A stretch of DNA of 64,000 bases from positions 212,456,151 through 212,520,150 of the forward strand of contig CP136065.1 of assembly GCA_032622095.1 (NCBI GenBank). The letters run 5' to 3'. Positions 30,516-43,470 of this stretch are shown piece by piece. The notes below the pieces were generated by a model, which saw only the letters and a program-made list of their open reading frames with translations, was not told the origin of the DNA and ran no database searches. This DNA comes from Siphonodentalium dalli (lineage: Eukaryota; Mollusca; Scaphopoda; Gadilida; Siphonodentaliidae). The first letter of the stretch is position 1; each line of letters starts with the position of its first letter. Made by a program: the position numbers and the translations under genes.

Positions 30516-33179
30516 TCTTTATCGTTCTATTCATTGCTCAGCAAAAAAGAAACTCCTTCCCAAATGAGCTAGAATGTCATTGACACTTTCATTTTTACAA
30601 TGTCATCGATAATATGCAGACTGTTGAGTCCAATGGACACATTCTCAACAAGTCTGGGCCGAGATTAATTTGAGCGCGAAATCCAATCCTATATGTATAC
30701 CCATTTGGCTAAAGTTACGTAGCCTTCTTTTTCTGGTGAAAGTTACCCATTCAGCTCTACTTAGTGGCAACCAGGATTTACTTTATTGTCTCAGCAATAC
30801 ATGACCGAAACGTAATCATTAATTGTGGTTGGAATTTGGATGGTGAATGTTGGGTTTCAGTCGATGTACTCTAGTCCAAGTCTGCTCATACGTAAACCAG
30901 CTAAGATACTGGGAAAGCGAAATAATGTTTTTCGCTCGAGACCGATAAAATTTCTATGACATGATTACGCCCAGACTTTGTGGCGGGAATTGTATTAAAT
31001 TTTACATAACAAATAAATACCTGATGGTATGTATATAGGAAAGAGTCACAACGTATCGTCATAATGGTGTATGATAAATTAACTGTCGTGTTAAATTAAC
31101 ATAGAGTATTCCGGTTTATTAGGACTAACATCGGTTTGTTTACGTTTGTTTACGTTTTAACTGAAAGCCGAAGTGTTCCGTAATGTACTCGACAAAGTTC
31201 AGCTTCTATGTCGTCAATCAAGTCACCCCTTCGATCCCTACAACAACATATACGTCACTGATATATTAATTGAGTTGCAGAAGCTCTGTATGTTTCGTCA
31301 CATTCTAAGAGCCTGCGTATACTTATTCTTCACTTTGGGGAGGACGATCCGTAAACCCCAGGTAAATGGTTTAGTTCGCAATAGATTGAGCTGTGGTAAA
31401 TCATGAAGAAAGTTGGAAGGCCTCCCCAAATTTTCTTCGGCACCTTGCTATGGCCAATGTGTGGTAAAAGCATGTCACAAAAGGAGAGAATTAGTAAACG
31501 TTATCACCCTATAATAGTACAACAGATGTAAGTCAGTGTTATTATTTGTGTTGGGACACATCCGCATATAATGCATGACTTATAGCATACATGGTGAAAT
31601 TAAAGTTAATCTTTGTGAAGCTTTGTCCACACCCTGGGTCATTTACCTCTTAAAACCAGGCACATAATGCACATATGGTATCTTATATATAAATATCATC
31701 TCTCGTAGAAAGTTTCCAGAACTGTTTTGCCAAGTTATACTGACAATTCATTTATTGGACACCTTCGTTAAAAACATCCCCCCCCCATTTTTTTTATAAA
31801 CAAATCAATATAATGTGAATTTTCAACGCGAGTACCATTGCTACCAAAATGGTATGCAAATGGTATATACCCTATATAAACCAAGATATACAGCACTCGT
31901 ATATTTTGCAAAAAGTCAAATACAGGTTACTTAGGCTATTCAAAATTGACAATTTTGAATAGCCCCACATAATCCCCATTCAGTGACATTCCTGCAGATA
32001 TCCTTAAGCGGACGTTCCCAAGTTTTCTAACATAACGGATCAGAGGTCTTGAAATACTAGCATGATAACTTGTGGCCTCTCAATTTGAAAATCCAACTAT
32101 AAATTTGAGCCGTTCGTATTTTCGACTTTGGAATAATAAATTTTACATTCAATTTGACTGGTGTAGATACTGATTCCGACAAATATATATTACCTTTGTG
32201 ACTAAATTGTAAAAATTTCTTGGTTTTGACCCCGGAATATCCACCTTCCGAAAAGTTATGTCGCAAATGTTCAGGGCGACGCCCACCTGACGATGCATAC
32301 ATGCATGTGATTGACCGCAAAGAGCAGCATGTGCAGAGTGAAAATCAGGAATCAGGTGTTTGGGTCCTGAACGACAGTGTCATGATCCACTTAAGAATTT
32401 CCACATATGGGCCCTAATTTGGTTCTCATATGATGGTAAATGTACGGGCAGTCATATTTCCCATTATCAAATGTCAACAGAAATTTGCAATAAGCTCTAT
32501 GTATAAATATGTATAGGTTATATACCTCTATGATATGACTTCATATTTACTCCACCCATATGTTCATGCCTAGCCATAACGACGGTTCGATGAGTCGAAA
32601 ACTTTATGGGCAGTATATAACAAACCAATACATAACCGAAATTACGGGTAGTATATATCTATATATGCTGTTACTCTGTAGAAATTATTCACATAAACTA
32701 ATTGGCATGTTTGCACGTCAGGACATGTCTTATTTCAAGCTAATTTATATAACTTTCTTGCACTTCTCCAGCACGGAACATGGTTTCTCTGTCCCTGACC
32801 ACCGCTGACTCGACATTGTATGAGATAAACAATGTGTCTGGGCCGGATATTTAAATATTAAATCGGAAAGTATTATACATAATTTGGAAATGCAGTTATC
32901 TTATTTATTGTTATTAGGCTTTGCATCATTGGTTCATTCATGATTGTTTGTATTGTCACCAAAAACAGTTTTAATTAACCTGTCACAATGAATGAGCCGT
33001 CTGCACCAGAGCTAGCAAGAGCTCAGCATCAAGTATGTCAAATCTACCGCACGTGTGTTCAGTTAGTATCGTTTACTGCTTTCGGATTTCAGAGGTAAAA
33101 ATTAATGTATTCGTTCACTTGTGGACTATACAAGCCGTCCGATGTTCGGAATAGAGTTTCCGGTTTATAGGGGCAATTT
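30516..33179. other. No supported gene; one short perfect palindrome
   Basis: 31934-31964 is a 31-bp palindrome, GGCTATTCAAAATTG around a single A. A frame at 31,173-31,406 (FRNVLDKVQLLC, LIELQKLCMFRHIL) is open but has no domain or firm splice context. The rest is stop-dense. Confidence 0.45.
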
Positions 33180-33867
33180 AAAAAAAAATGTGATCATGAA
33201 TGATGTGAATAGACATACAAGGAATGACTATATGATCATGAATGGAGTTTCCATTGTGAGATCTATAGGTATACAAGTAGTGGCTGTATGGTCATGTGTG
33301 AGGTGAATATGTTTAAAGGGAGTGACTGTATGGTTGTATGGTTATGCGTGGATGAACGTGTATACACGATGTGACCGTATTGGCAATGATGTGGTGAATG
33401 GATATAACGAGATTAGCTAGATGGTCGTTTATGTGTTTATGTATATATGCAGTGACTGTACGCATGTCATGGTCATGGTGGGACGCACAGATGTACCTTG
33501 GGTGGCTGTATTGTCACAGGTGGGTGTACACGTATACATGTGCTGTCTCTATGATCATGGGTGTGGTATATGGATACATAGGGAGTTGTTGAATGACTGT
33601 TTAATGCATATAGGTGTACATGGAATGGGAGTGCGACGAAGTATATGCATGCCTGTGGTATATCTGGGTGGTCGTTGGCGAGCGTGTCGGTATATAGGGA
33701 GTGCCCTTGTGGTAATGGGTGGGATGTATATTTGTATATGTCGTGGATGTATATTGGCATTGGTTGATGTATAGGTATACAGGGAGTAGCTGTGTGGAAA
33801 CTGATTGCGTGTATGATTATACAGCCAGTGGCCGAGTTGTCATGTGTGGGGTGTATATACGAGTCTG
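33180..33867 (+). repeat. 42-bp minisatellite, block 1
   Basis: Degenerate copies of a ~42-bp unit containing GTGACTGTATGGTCATG and GTGAATATGTATACA.GGA. Open frames on both strands in this block come from the repeat. It is the same family as blocks at 34,950-36,430 and 55,490-56,930. Confidence 0.75.
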
Positions 33868-34564
33868 GAAGGTATGATTGGCCGATATCCATTGAATATT
33901 ATAGCAAAACAAAGGATGATAGGTTATTGGTCGAGGGTTATGAAGGGAGAAGGCTCAGTTCTAGCGAAGAAACTGTACACTATTTTATTTGAACTGATGG
34001 AATATGATGGTAAAACCTTCAGAAATATCGGTAGTATCAAAAATATTTTACATTCAGTTGGCCTTGGTGTTGCATGGTCTGACCAATCAGAATTACAAAA
34101 CAACCAGAAAAAAGAAATTTCCGTTATCTTGATAGACCAAGTTACTCAGCAGTGGTGGATAGATAAAAAAGTTTCATCAAGAGGAACATTTTATAAAGAA
34201 CTGAAAACAACCCTACGTTTAGAATATTATATGCTGGACTTGCCTTTTAATCTTAGAAAGTATCTGATCAAAATACGTACGTGCAATCATAGACTGGAGG
34301 TGGAAACATCTAGATGGGGTAAGCGCGGAACAAAGAACAACATATGTTGTATGTGTAAAAAATGAAGTGAGCGATGAATACCACTTCATCATGAAATGCA
34401 CTAACCTGAATCACTTGCGAATTAAATACATAACGAAACACTATTGGGACATACCTTCTAAGATAAAGTTCTATGAACTCCTAACAAAATCTTGTCGATT
34501 GGAACTGAGAAATTTGTGCTTGTACTTAAAGTTAGCATTCAAACTCAGAAATCAGTATCGGTAA
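33868..34564 (+). pseudogene. LINE C-terminal fragment, zinc-knuckle domain
   Basis: It reads MIGRYPLNIIAKQRMIGYWS, then IGSIKNILHSVGLGVAWSDQ, LRLEYYMLDLPFNLRKYLIK, CNHRLEVETSRWGKRGTKNN and ICCMC. A one-base slip in the A-run near 34,360 moves the frame to DEYHFIMKC and continues to TAA at 34,562-34,564. 'LGRYPL...I..RMI.YW', 'NH.L..E.GRW.......C..C...... DE.HY...C' is the well-known tail of LINE polyproteins in cnidarians, molluscs and amphioxus. There is no RT domain. It sits inside the 42-bp minisatellite and is followed by a GTTGTT-rich tail at 34,610-34,640. Confidence 0.8.
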
Positions 34565-34949
34565 TATAAAAGCTATTGCTGTTGTTTTTTATGACATATA
34601 GCTATGATGACAATGTTGTTGTTGTTGCTGTTGTTGTTATTTTCGAATGATTTATCCATATGACACATATGAAGAAGATGAATAATTGACTAAATAGTGG
34701 TTGAACGAGTAACTCGTATGTAAACATAAACGCATCATGATCATGATAGATATAATGATGATTATGAGAATGATGGTGTTGACGATGATGACAGGATGCT
34801 GATGATAAAGATTAAACGCATTAATACCGCCACTGTATACATGTAAAATATTGCACTTAATTAACATGCACCTTGTACATATACCTCACATCTCTTTGTA
34901 ACATGTGAATTCATGTCTATAGAGAAATAAAGCATAGCATAGGCCGTGT

Positions 34950-36430
34950 GTGCGACGTGTCGGTACATATGGAAGTACTGTATGGTCAATGGTGATGTGT
35001 GTACGTACACATGGAGTGACACCATCGTCATGTGTGAGGTGAATATAGAGGATCTCGAACGAATTATGTTGGGATATAAGAATTTATGAAAGGAGTTTCA
35101 TAAAATCTTATATCCCAACATAACGAGTTGAAGATCTTGTATATCACATGTAATTCAAAATCTTTAAAAAAAGCTGAAAAAATCATGCAAAATGCATACT
35201 TACACGGCGTTGTCTGAGACACTTAACAACCGTATTCGACAGTATTCGCGCTCTGGCTTGCGATAAAAAATATAGTCCCCCAATTTGCCTCTTTGATTTT
35301 TAGCCTGTTTTCGTTAGTTGGACAATAACCGAACTTTAATGAACACAGTTTTCATTTTGTAATATCTGCTATTGGTGTCAAGCGCGGCTCTTTGAAATAG
35401 TATTAATCAGCTCGTTATTTTTGTTTGCGCGATGACAATTATCCTGGGAAGCACGCGTGAGATTTAATGATATAATAGGGCTTTCATGTGATATATGTAT
35501 ATATCGAGTGGCTATATAGCCAAGGGTATGGCGAATATATATACAGGGAGTGACTGTATGGCCAATGGTGCGATGAATAGGTGTACAAGGAGTAACTGTG
35601 CAATCATGAATATTGGTGAATATATATACATGGAGTGACTATATGTTCATGTTCATGGCTGTCTGGTAATGTGTTACGAGTATACACATGTCTGGCTGAA
35701 TGGCCATGGGTGAGGGATATGCGTATAACACACGTGGCTATATGACCATTGGCGAGGTGTACATCTATACCTGGAGTGACTCTATGGACATGTGTGGGGT
35801 GTATATGATTATCTTGAGTGGCTATTTCGCAATGGGCGTGGGGGATATATATATACAGGGAGTGATCGTATGGCCAATGGTCATGTGCATAAGTGTACCA
35901 GTAGTGACTTTATGGTCATGAATGTAGTGAACAGGTGTAGGAGTTTACCTGGAGCGCCTGTATGTTGACTCATGGGTGTGCGGGGTGTATGGATACGCAC
36001 ACATGTGGTTGTATGTTCATGGTGAAGGGTATGTGTATAAAGCGATTGGCTATATGATCATTGGTGAGGTGTATATGTATACATGGAGTCATAGGTGGGA
36101 TGTATATGTATATCTTGAGTAGCTATTTGGCCATGGGTGTGGAACATAGGTACACATTCAGTGACTGTATGACCAGTGGTGAGATCAGTAGGTACACAAT
36201 GATTATGAATGTGGTGAATATGTATACAAAGTCACGATATGGTGATGGGCCAGGTGTAGGACGTATATATATGTATGGTTATATGTAGTGTGTATGGGTA
36301 TACACAAGTATGGCTGTGTGGTAATGGGTGAAGTGTATGTGTATAAAGCGAGCAACTATATTGTCATATGTTTATTTGTATATGGAGTGACGGTATGGTC
36401 CTGGTGGGTTGTACGTGTGTACCTTGGGTG
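34950..36430 (+). repeat. 42-bp minisatellite, block 2
   Basis: It continues block 1 after the LINE insertion: GTGACTGTATGG.CAATGGTG, ATATATACA.GGAGTGAC and TGGCTATATG.CCATTGG.GAG recur. A hairpin and about 330 bp of unrelated sequence (35,140-35,480) interrupt it. Confidence 0.75.
35050..35138. repeat. 89-bp hairpin
   Basis: TTATGTTGGGATATAAG...TTTATGAAA pairs with TTTCATAAA...CTTATATCCCAACATAA across a GGAG loop. Weaker pairing extends to GATCT on both sides. Confidence 0.85.
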
Positions 36431-36699
36431 GCTATAGCTTTCACAATAACTCAATATCGATATTCCGGCACTAGTTGATAATTTTGTATGCTAGTGGGCT
36501 GGAGTAGCCACATATTATGGTTACTCTCAGTTCCTTTCAAAGTTCTGCCCATAACCTTTCAAAAACATGACCAGAATCCCAAACGACGTTTTCGGCAAAA
36601 ATTCTACACTGCATTGATTAATATTAAAAGTTTATGCCTCATAATGTACTGTGACAACCTGAATATGATATCTAGTTGTCATTCGATTAACTAACATGT

Positions 36700-37065
36700 C
36701 TACTAACCAAGTATGTCACACTTTGCTACCTTTTCGGAACAGCTGAGAATTATGTTCCGGATATATGTGAGTATCAACTTAATTTAGTTGCCATTTTGGA
36801 AGCCATCTTGAGTAATTTGGTCATTAAACGCCAGAGTGTGACACATTGAAGATAGATAAAAAAATAAACACCTTTCGGACCAAAGATAGTTACATTTTAC
36901 TTGAAAGAAAAAATGGTTCAAACCCAAAAAGAGATTTTTTGCCGATATTTATGTAAAGTTTTTGAGAGTAAAATCCAATATTTCTGGTACTGTCATGTTA
37001 CAATAGTAACAATTGAGCAAAGGGCATCAGACATGTTAGTATTTCGTGTGTAGAAAGACAGAACA
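36700..37065 (+). repeat. Dispersed repeat R6, copy 1
   Basis: The inverse of this segment is at 54,995-55,265. Shared blocks (here) are AGATAGTTACATTTTACTTG, CCGATATTTATGTAAAGTTT and TCAGACATGTTAGTAT. It includes the 'GCCATTTTGGAAGCCATCTTG' type motif common in this region. Confidence 0.7.
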
Positions 37066-37699
37066 GCCATTTTTTCATCAACCACAACATGAAAGCGATT
37101 TCAGGGCACACATAGTGGAGTCCATTATGCGTTCAATCGTGACTTTAGTGACTAAAGCATGAACCTTTAAGGATATGTTGGTTATATGGTCATAGGGAAA
37201 ACTTTTTGGAGGGGGTGCCCGTGTGGGGGTCCTGTGCCTGGATAATATTAGGTTTCCATGGCAATGGCAACAAATATTTCGAGAAAAATTGAAAAATGCC
37301 ACTGTCGAGAACCAATGACTGTTTGGAGAAATGATGTTAACTAATAGTGTCAATAATGGTCAATCAAACGGCCTGATTAACTGGGACACATAGGTCAAGG
37401 TCAATTACTAAGGTCAAGGTCGTTGGAAAAACTGATATTTTGTTCTATTTTTTATAATTGTTTTATTCTGCTACACCTAGTCATAAAGCAATCCCCATCG
37501 CAATGCACAACAAGTAATCGAGTTGTTCAATTTGGTATATGATACATTTGGTATAAGACGGTCATTGTCAAAATTTGACATCATTTAGTTGCTACATGTT
37601 GTATGAGTGATAATGTACTAGTATCAGGTTGCTATTTTAAGTAAAATCTTATCGGTGCCGAAGACTGTGTCATTTGTAATGCAAGAGCAATATGTTGGC
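37066..37699. other. Gene-free stretch with AAGGTCAAGGTC motifs
   Basis: At 37,391-37,425 AGGTCAAGGTCA-like words occur twice, as in the 51.8-53.3 kb array, in otherwise unremarkable sequence. Confidence 0.5.
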
Positions 37700-38060
37700 C
37701 GGAGTAAGAAGCAGCATGGAGCTCTCGTTCGGAATTCTACAGTTGCTCGCAGCGATAGTTTGTGCAAGAAATCGATTTGTGTCATGTCGAATGTGGCTGA
37801 AACATATTTACAAGTACCACAGTCGCAAACCTAAGATGTCACAGTAACAAGGACATTTGTTCTTCGATCTTGTATCGCCGATTACATTGTTCATATTTCT
37901 CCGTTGATAGTTGTTATATCTCTGGTGTCAGTTACGAAGTCCCTCATCTGTTTGTACTTGAAAATAATTGAGGAAAGTTCAATTATTTCTGTTGTGACAA
38001 CTCCTACTGTTTGTATGTATGTAGGTAGCCAGACAATCCGAGTTTTGATAGCTGTGGGGG
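37700..38060 (+). repeat. Dispersed repeat R3, copy 2
   Basis: It aligns with 17,620-17,970 at roughly 75-80% by eye, with small indels. The class is unknown. Confidence 0.55.
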
Positions 38061-38779
38061 TCGAAGGCGTTGGCGTCTTTCGAACCTGTTTTGTTATGTA
38101 TCGCTAAGTTCAATGACACTCTAATGGTAAATAAAGCACTTGTCATTCACGCGCATAAGTAGTTAGTTTATGGGTCAATATGTGAGGAAGACATTCGGCT
38201 AGATATGAACGCCACCTTCACTATCCTCGGCAGAAATATATATCAGTATCTCTTTTTCTTTAATAAATATGGGGGTCTCTATGTTCACTACTGTGTGGAT
38301 ATCTATTGATCTATATATCTGTCTCGTGGTTGATTAAACCACACATGCATACTACGAACATCTGGTGCGGGAATAAGTATCTTATTTTCGGTACCATTCT
38401 GAAATTATTGGATTTGATAAATTTTGTAGTTGCTCACTTTTAGAATTATGGGGACAAGGTGCTCCAATATGGGTAATCCCATCCTGGAATGTCATAGAAA
38501 ATAATAGAAATGATGAATGAATGTGGTAACCGTGTAGATATATCAAAGTAAGTTTCAATTAGGGGCCAAAATGTCAGAAAATAGGACTGAACCCCAAAAT
38601 TGGGTTCTGGTCCTAAAATAGGACTTCGGCTGCAGTTATAAATTCATTTTAATTATAACTACCATGTTATCTGCGTCGCTCATAGAGCGCACAAGTGCAT
38701 TTTGCAATAATCCATGGCTCAAGCTCATTCATTTGTTGCATATATTCTGTTGAGTTTAAAAGGAGATGGTCCCATAAAT
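38061..38779. other. No recognisable feature
   Basis: Stop-dense in all frames. No repeat or domain was recognised. Confidence 0.4.
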
Positions 38780-38784
38780 GGCCG

Positions 38785-38815
38785 GATTTAGTGTACAGTA
38801 CCCCTTAAAGTGGCA
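38785..38815 (+). mobile_element. Solo right end of the TTAA MITE
   Basis: TTTAGTGTACAGTACCCC followed by TTAA matches the right end of the 12,067-12,718 element. No left end (GGGGTACTGTAC) was found within about 800 bp upstream. Confidence 0.55.
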
Positions 38816-40660
38816 TCACGATGAACATTTGATAAAATCACCAAAATATTCATAGGATACAATGTTAAATTTTGATCGCAACTGTTACCACCAAGACTTA
38901 TCAGACGACATCAATATTATCAAAATTACAAAAGTTAACCCACATAACAGAGTCCATGATAAGGCAAATTGAAGTAGTTAATATTTGTTATAATCAGTAA
39001 ACGCTCTTCTTAATTCTTAAAACTGTAATAAAAACCTGTTTCCAGCAGTTTCCAGTACAAGTTCAGACTGAAAACAGGTAGAAACTTTGTATGTGTGCCA
39101 AATTGAAAATCGCAAAGCCCATGCTAAGGACAAATGTTTATAGTTACTAATTTTATAATCAGTATACGCTTTTTAAATTATTAAAACCGTCCAAAAAAAA
39201 AATCATGTTTACACTAAATTTTCAGACGAAACAGGTACATTCACAAATCAGACATGCTGCTTTCTGTGTTAGCTTTACCAAAATAGATGTATCGAAGTTC
39301 TGTTTTTGGCACAATAGATCCTTGAAGATTGCTATAATGCGCATAACTGTGTTGTAACTCTTTTGAAGCTAATATTTGGGAAAGAAAATTTGAAAATTCA
39401 GTCATAAATACAATTAATATGATGATTTTATGATACAAATTCACCTTAAGATTTGTAATTATGTATTTTGTGGCAACATCTGTCCATGCCTTTATCAATT
39501 TTCAGGCACAAAACAGGCCAATTATAACCACATGTAGTTATGCGTCATAACATGTTTTCTTATCACCATATGGATGGAAAAGAATAGAGGGGACACAAAT
39601 AAAATCCTCACAAAAACCTGTTTAAAAAAATGCCAGCTTGGAAACAGGTAGATTCTGCAATTAGACCCCCTGGTGATATAGAAACAGATATCAGATCGCT
39701 TTTAACTTTCCGAAATTTCGCGATCAATTTTCCGACATAAGGAATCCGACTACTAGTCGGAATAACGCTAGATGGATATCCAGATAGCCAAACGAATCAC
39801 TCGGAAAGGAATTGACCCAATTTATATACTGAAATATAGAAGGGTTGTACAGACAAGTTTATTGAAAAATTAAGAAACATACTCAAATATTAGTGTTTAA
39901 TGAACCAAGATATCCAACCTATTTCTAAGCTATAATTGTAACTGTAAATTTTCGAAACCTCATTATCAGGGACGCGCCTGCTTGAGTTTCGGTGGGAGTG
40001 TCCATATTTCGAATTTCGAATTTACATCGATGCCTCACATTGGGCTGGAAATTCAACATAACATAAACATCCACCTCTCCCATGTAATTTGAAATTTTCC
40101 CACTGACGGCCAAGCCATTTCTATGGTAAATGTTTAACACATACTTCACACAAAATATTTATTGAAAAATTAACTCAAGCAACAATATTTGTATTTTCAG
40201 TCTGAAATTAGGACTGCAACCCCCCTGTCACCTCAGCACTGCTACATATCAGATAGGTTTCGCACTTGGACATAAATTATGCTCCAATTCCCTGACATTT
40301 CTCAGGCAATTATGGAATAATATTACATATCAAATGATTGGTCAGTCACATGAGAGTTATTCCATGACGTCCACTTGTTCTGAAATAATGAACTATGGCT
40401 CTGGTATGCTCAGCAGTGTTGGGTTGCCATAATTATTATTTGTGCCCTATCATATTTGTAGATATGGGGTTATAGTGAACATCGCTCACGAAATAAAAAC
40501 TAGGCTTAAGTTCTTCAAATGTTATAGAAACCTTGGCATGACTTTTTTATGTAGCAGTATTTATAAACTGTTACTCTGTACATTTGCGAAACCTCTCTAA
40601 TATAGCGAGACATGTATGGTACAGCTGTGACTTGCAGTAAAATTAAACGTTGGCAAACAA
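38816..40660. other. No gene; weak direct repeats
   Basis: Between 38,960 and 39,660 the words ATAATCAGTA.ACGCT, AAAACCTGTTT and AAACAGGTA recur about 190 bp apart, a degenerate tandem repeat. Nothing else is supported. Confidence 0.45.
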
Positions 40661-40692
40661 TTCAATATTGGATCGTTATATTAAGTGAACAT

Positions 40693-40935
40693 TTAACCCT
40701 TCCATGACTGGAGCTTCCTTAAAGGTTGCGAAAACCCTGTGCCAATGCATTGCCTTATACATGTGAGTCTCCCATAGGGAGCCTCGCATATATAAGACAA
40801 TACATTGCCCTAACAATATTTACTTGCATTCTCTTATATATGCTAGGTTCGCTATGGGAGACTCGCACATATAAGATAAAGTACAGGCACATGACCTTTA
40901 ATGCTGCGCCAGCGCATCTTTCATAAAAGGGTTAA
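40693..40935. mobile_element. Hairpin MITE, TTAACCCTTCC ends (one of four in the array)
   Basis: TTAACCCTTCCATGACTG at the left and TCATAAAAGGGTTAA at the right enclose ACCCTGTGCCAATGCATT and two foldbacks with TATATG(C/T)GAG / CTCGCATATA, the same module as copies A and B but more diverged. Copy 4 (42,890-43,114) keeps the best-matched ends, TTAACCCTTCCATGAC / GTCATGAAGGGGTTAA. Confidence 0.7.
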
Positions 40936-43110
40936 CGATGTATTCAGAGTTCCAGGAATGTTTTTTTTTACGAAATCTATATTTTAATTTCTATTTAGAT
41001 CAGAGTGCATAAACTAACGTTGGGGGAACGTCTTACTTATTGAATTTTATATTTCATGTCATTTCGATATTTAAAAAAAGGACACCAAAATTTATTTTGT
41101 TATAAAAATGATAGTCTTTGATATTTAGAGTCCAGTTTTATGCTTTGTTAACAAAACAAAGCTGAAAACGATGTTAAATTAAATGTTGATGTTGATGTGA
41201 TTGAAGGGTTGGTGCATATAATTACAATACAATAATATAACAGGTAATGCTTCATACTCAGATTTAATTATAAAAACACACACACACATAGACACACACG
41301 CACACACAAAATAAAAAAAGGAAAAAAACAAAAAACAAAACAAAAACAAATCAAACAAAAATAATCAAACCTCAGCTTTATAATCTATTGAATATTGGAT
41401 CGTTATCTTAAGTGAACATTTAACCCTTCCATGACTGGAGCTTCTTGAAATGTAGCGAACACCCTGTGCCAATGAATTCCCTTATACATGCGAGTTTCCC
41501 CATAGGGAGCCTCGCATATATAAGACAATACACTGGCCTAACAATATTTACCTTGACCTTGTAAGTTAGTGAATTCTCTTAAATATGCGAGGTTCCCTAT
41601 GGGAGACTCTCACATATAAGATAATGTACAGGCACATGATATATAATGCTGCGCCAGCGCATCTTTCATAAAAGGGTTAACGATGTATTCAGAGTTCCAG
41701 GAATGTTTTTTTTTACGAAATCTATATTTTACTTTCTATTTAGATCAGAGTGCATAAACTAACGTTGGGGGAACGTCTTACTTATTGAATTTTATATTTC
41801 ATGTCATTTCGATATTTAAAAAAAGGACACCAAAATTTATTTTGTTATAAAAATGATAGTCTTTGATATTTAGAGTCCAGTTTTATGCTTTGTTAACAAA
41901 ACAAAGCTGAAAACGATGTTAAATTAAATGTTGGTTGTGCATATAATTACAATACAATAATATAACAGGTAATGTTTCATACTCAGATTTAATTATAAAA
42001 ACACACACACACATAGACACACACGCACACACAAAATAAAAAAGGAAAAAAACAAAAAACAAAACAAAAACAAATCAAACAAAAATAATCAAACCTCAGC
42101 TTTATAATCTATTGAATATTGGATCGTTATCTTAAGTGAACATTTAACCCTTCCATGACTGGAGCTTCTTGAAATGTAGCAAACACCCTGTGCCAATGAA
42201 TTCCCTTATACAGGCGAGTTTCCCCATAGGGAGCCTCGCATATATAAGACAATACACTGGCCTAACAATATTTACCTTGACCTTGTAAGTCAGTGAATTC
42301 TCTTAAATATGCGAGGTTCCCTATGGGAGACTCTCACATATAAGATAATGTACAGGCACATGATATATAATGCTGCGCCAGCGCATCTTTCATAAAAGGG
42401 TTAACGATGTATTCAGAGTTCCAGGAATGTTTTTTTTTACGAAATCTATATTTTAATTTCTATTTAGATCAGAGTGCATAAACTAACGTTGGGGGAACGT
42501 CTTACTTATTGAATTTTATATTTCATGTCATTTCGATATTTTAAAAAATGACACAAAATTTATTTTGTTATAAAAATGATAGTCTTTGATATTGAGAGTC
42601 CAGTTTTATGCTTTGTTAACAAAACAAAGCTGAAAACGGTGTTAAATTAAATGTTGATGTTGATGTGATTGAAGGGTTGGAACTCTGAGTACCTATATAA
42701 TTAAAATACAGTAATATAACAGGTAATGTTGCATACTCAGATTTAATTATACAAAACACACACACATAGACACACACGCACACACAACATAAAAAAAGGA
42801 AAAAACAAAAACAAAAACATATCAAACAAAAATAAGCAACCCCAGCTTTATAATCTATTGAATATTGGATCGTTATCTTAAGTGAACATTTAACCCTTCC
42901 ATGACTGGAGCTTCCTGAAAATTTAGAGTACCCTGTGCCATGCATTCTCTTATATATGCGAGTCTGCAATATAGGGAGCCTAGCATATATAAGAGAATAA
43001 CAATATTTTCCTTGACCTTGTAGGCAATGTCGGAGACTAGCATATATAAGTGAATGCACAGGCGCTGGATATTTAACGCTGCAACCATCGCACTCTCCGT
43101 CATGAAGGGG

Positions 43111-43470
43111 TTAAAAGTACTCAATCCGATTCACCAGCCCCCATATCCAACAACAATATGAAATGCCGCTTCAGTTATCAGAATCGATTAATTGCCCAAA
43201 ATTATGCTAACCACAGTCAACTGTAGTATATAATTGCACAATACCTGGTATTTGTCAACCTTTTGTTCCTCGAAATTTGGCCGGATTGTCAAATTTATAA
43301 GAACCAAAGCTACTTTATTTTAGAGTCACCCATCTTCATCTGTAATTTGGTCCGAGACCGTCGGCTCGTCGACTTTTTGCCAGTCCGCCAACTCGAATCA
43401 AATATGTTTACCCCCCCCCGAAGCCAAATACATAGTAATTTGTGAGCGTATAATCAGATTATGCATCTTT
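43111..43470 (+). repeat. Dispersed repeat TTAA-R1, copy 3
   Basis: It starts TTAAAAGTACTCAATCCGAT, directly sharing the TTAA that ends the hairpin MITE, and ends AATCAGATTATGCATCTTTAA. The interior matches copies 1 and 2. It interrupts array unit 4. Confidence 0.75.

Noticed and set aside
31173-31406. 77-codon frame possibly an exon
   Set aside because: CAG|GTAAAT could be a donor, but there is no acceptor in frame, no domain and no neighbouring exon.
33473-33892. 139-codon minus-strand frame
   Set aside because: Minisatellite antisense; repetitive HIP/TPCIPIH peptide.
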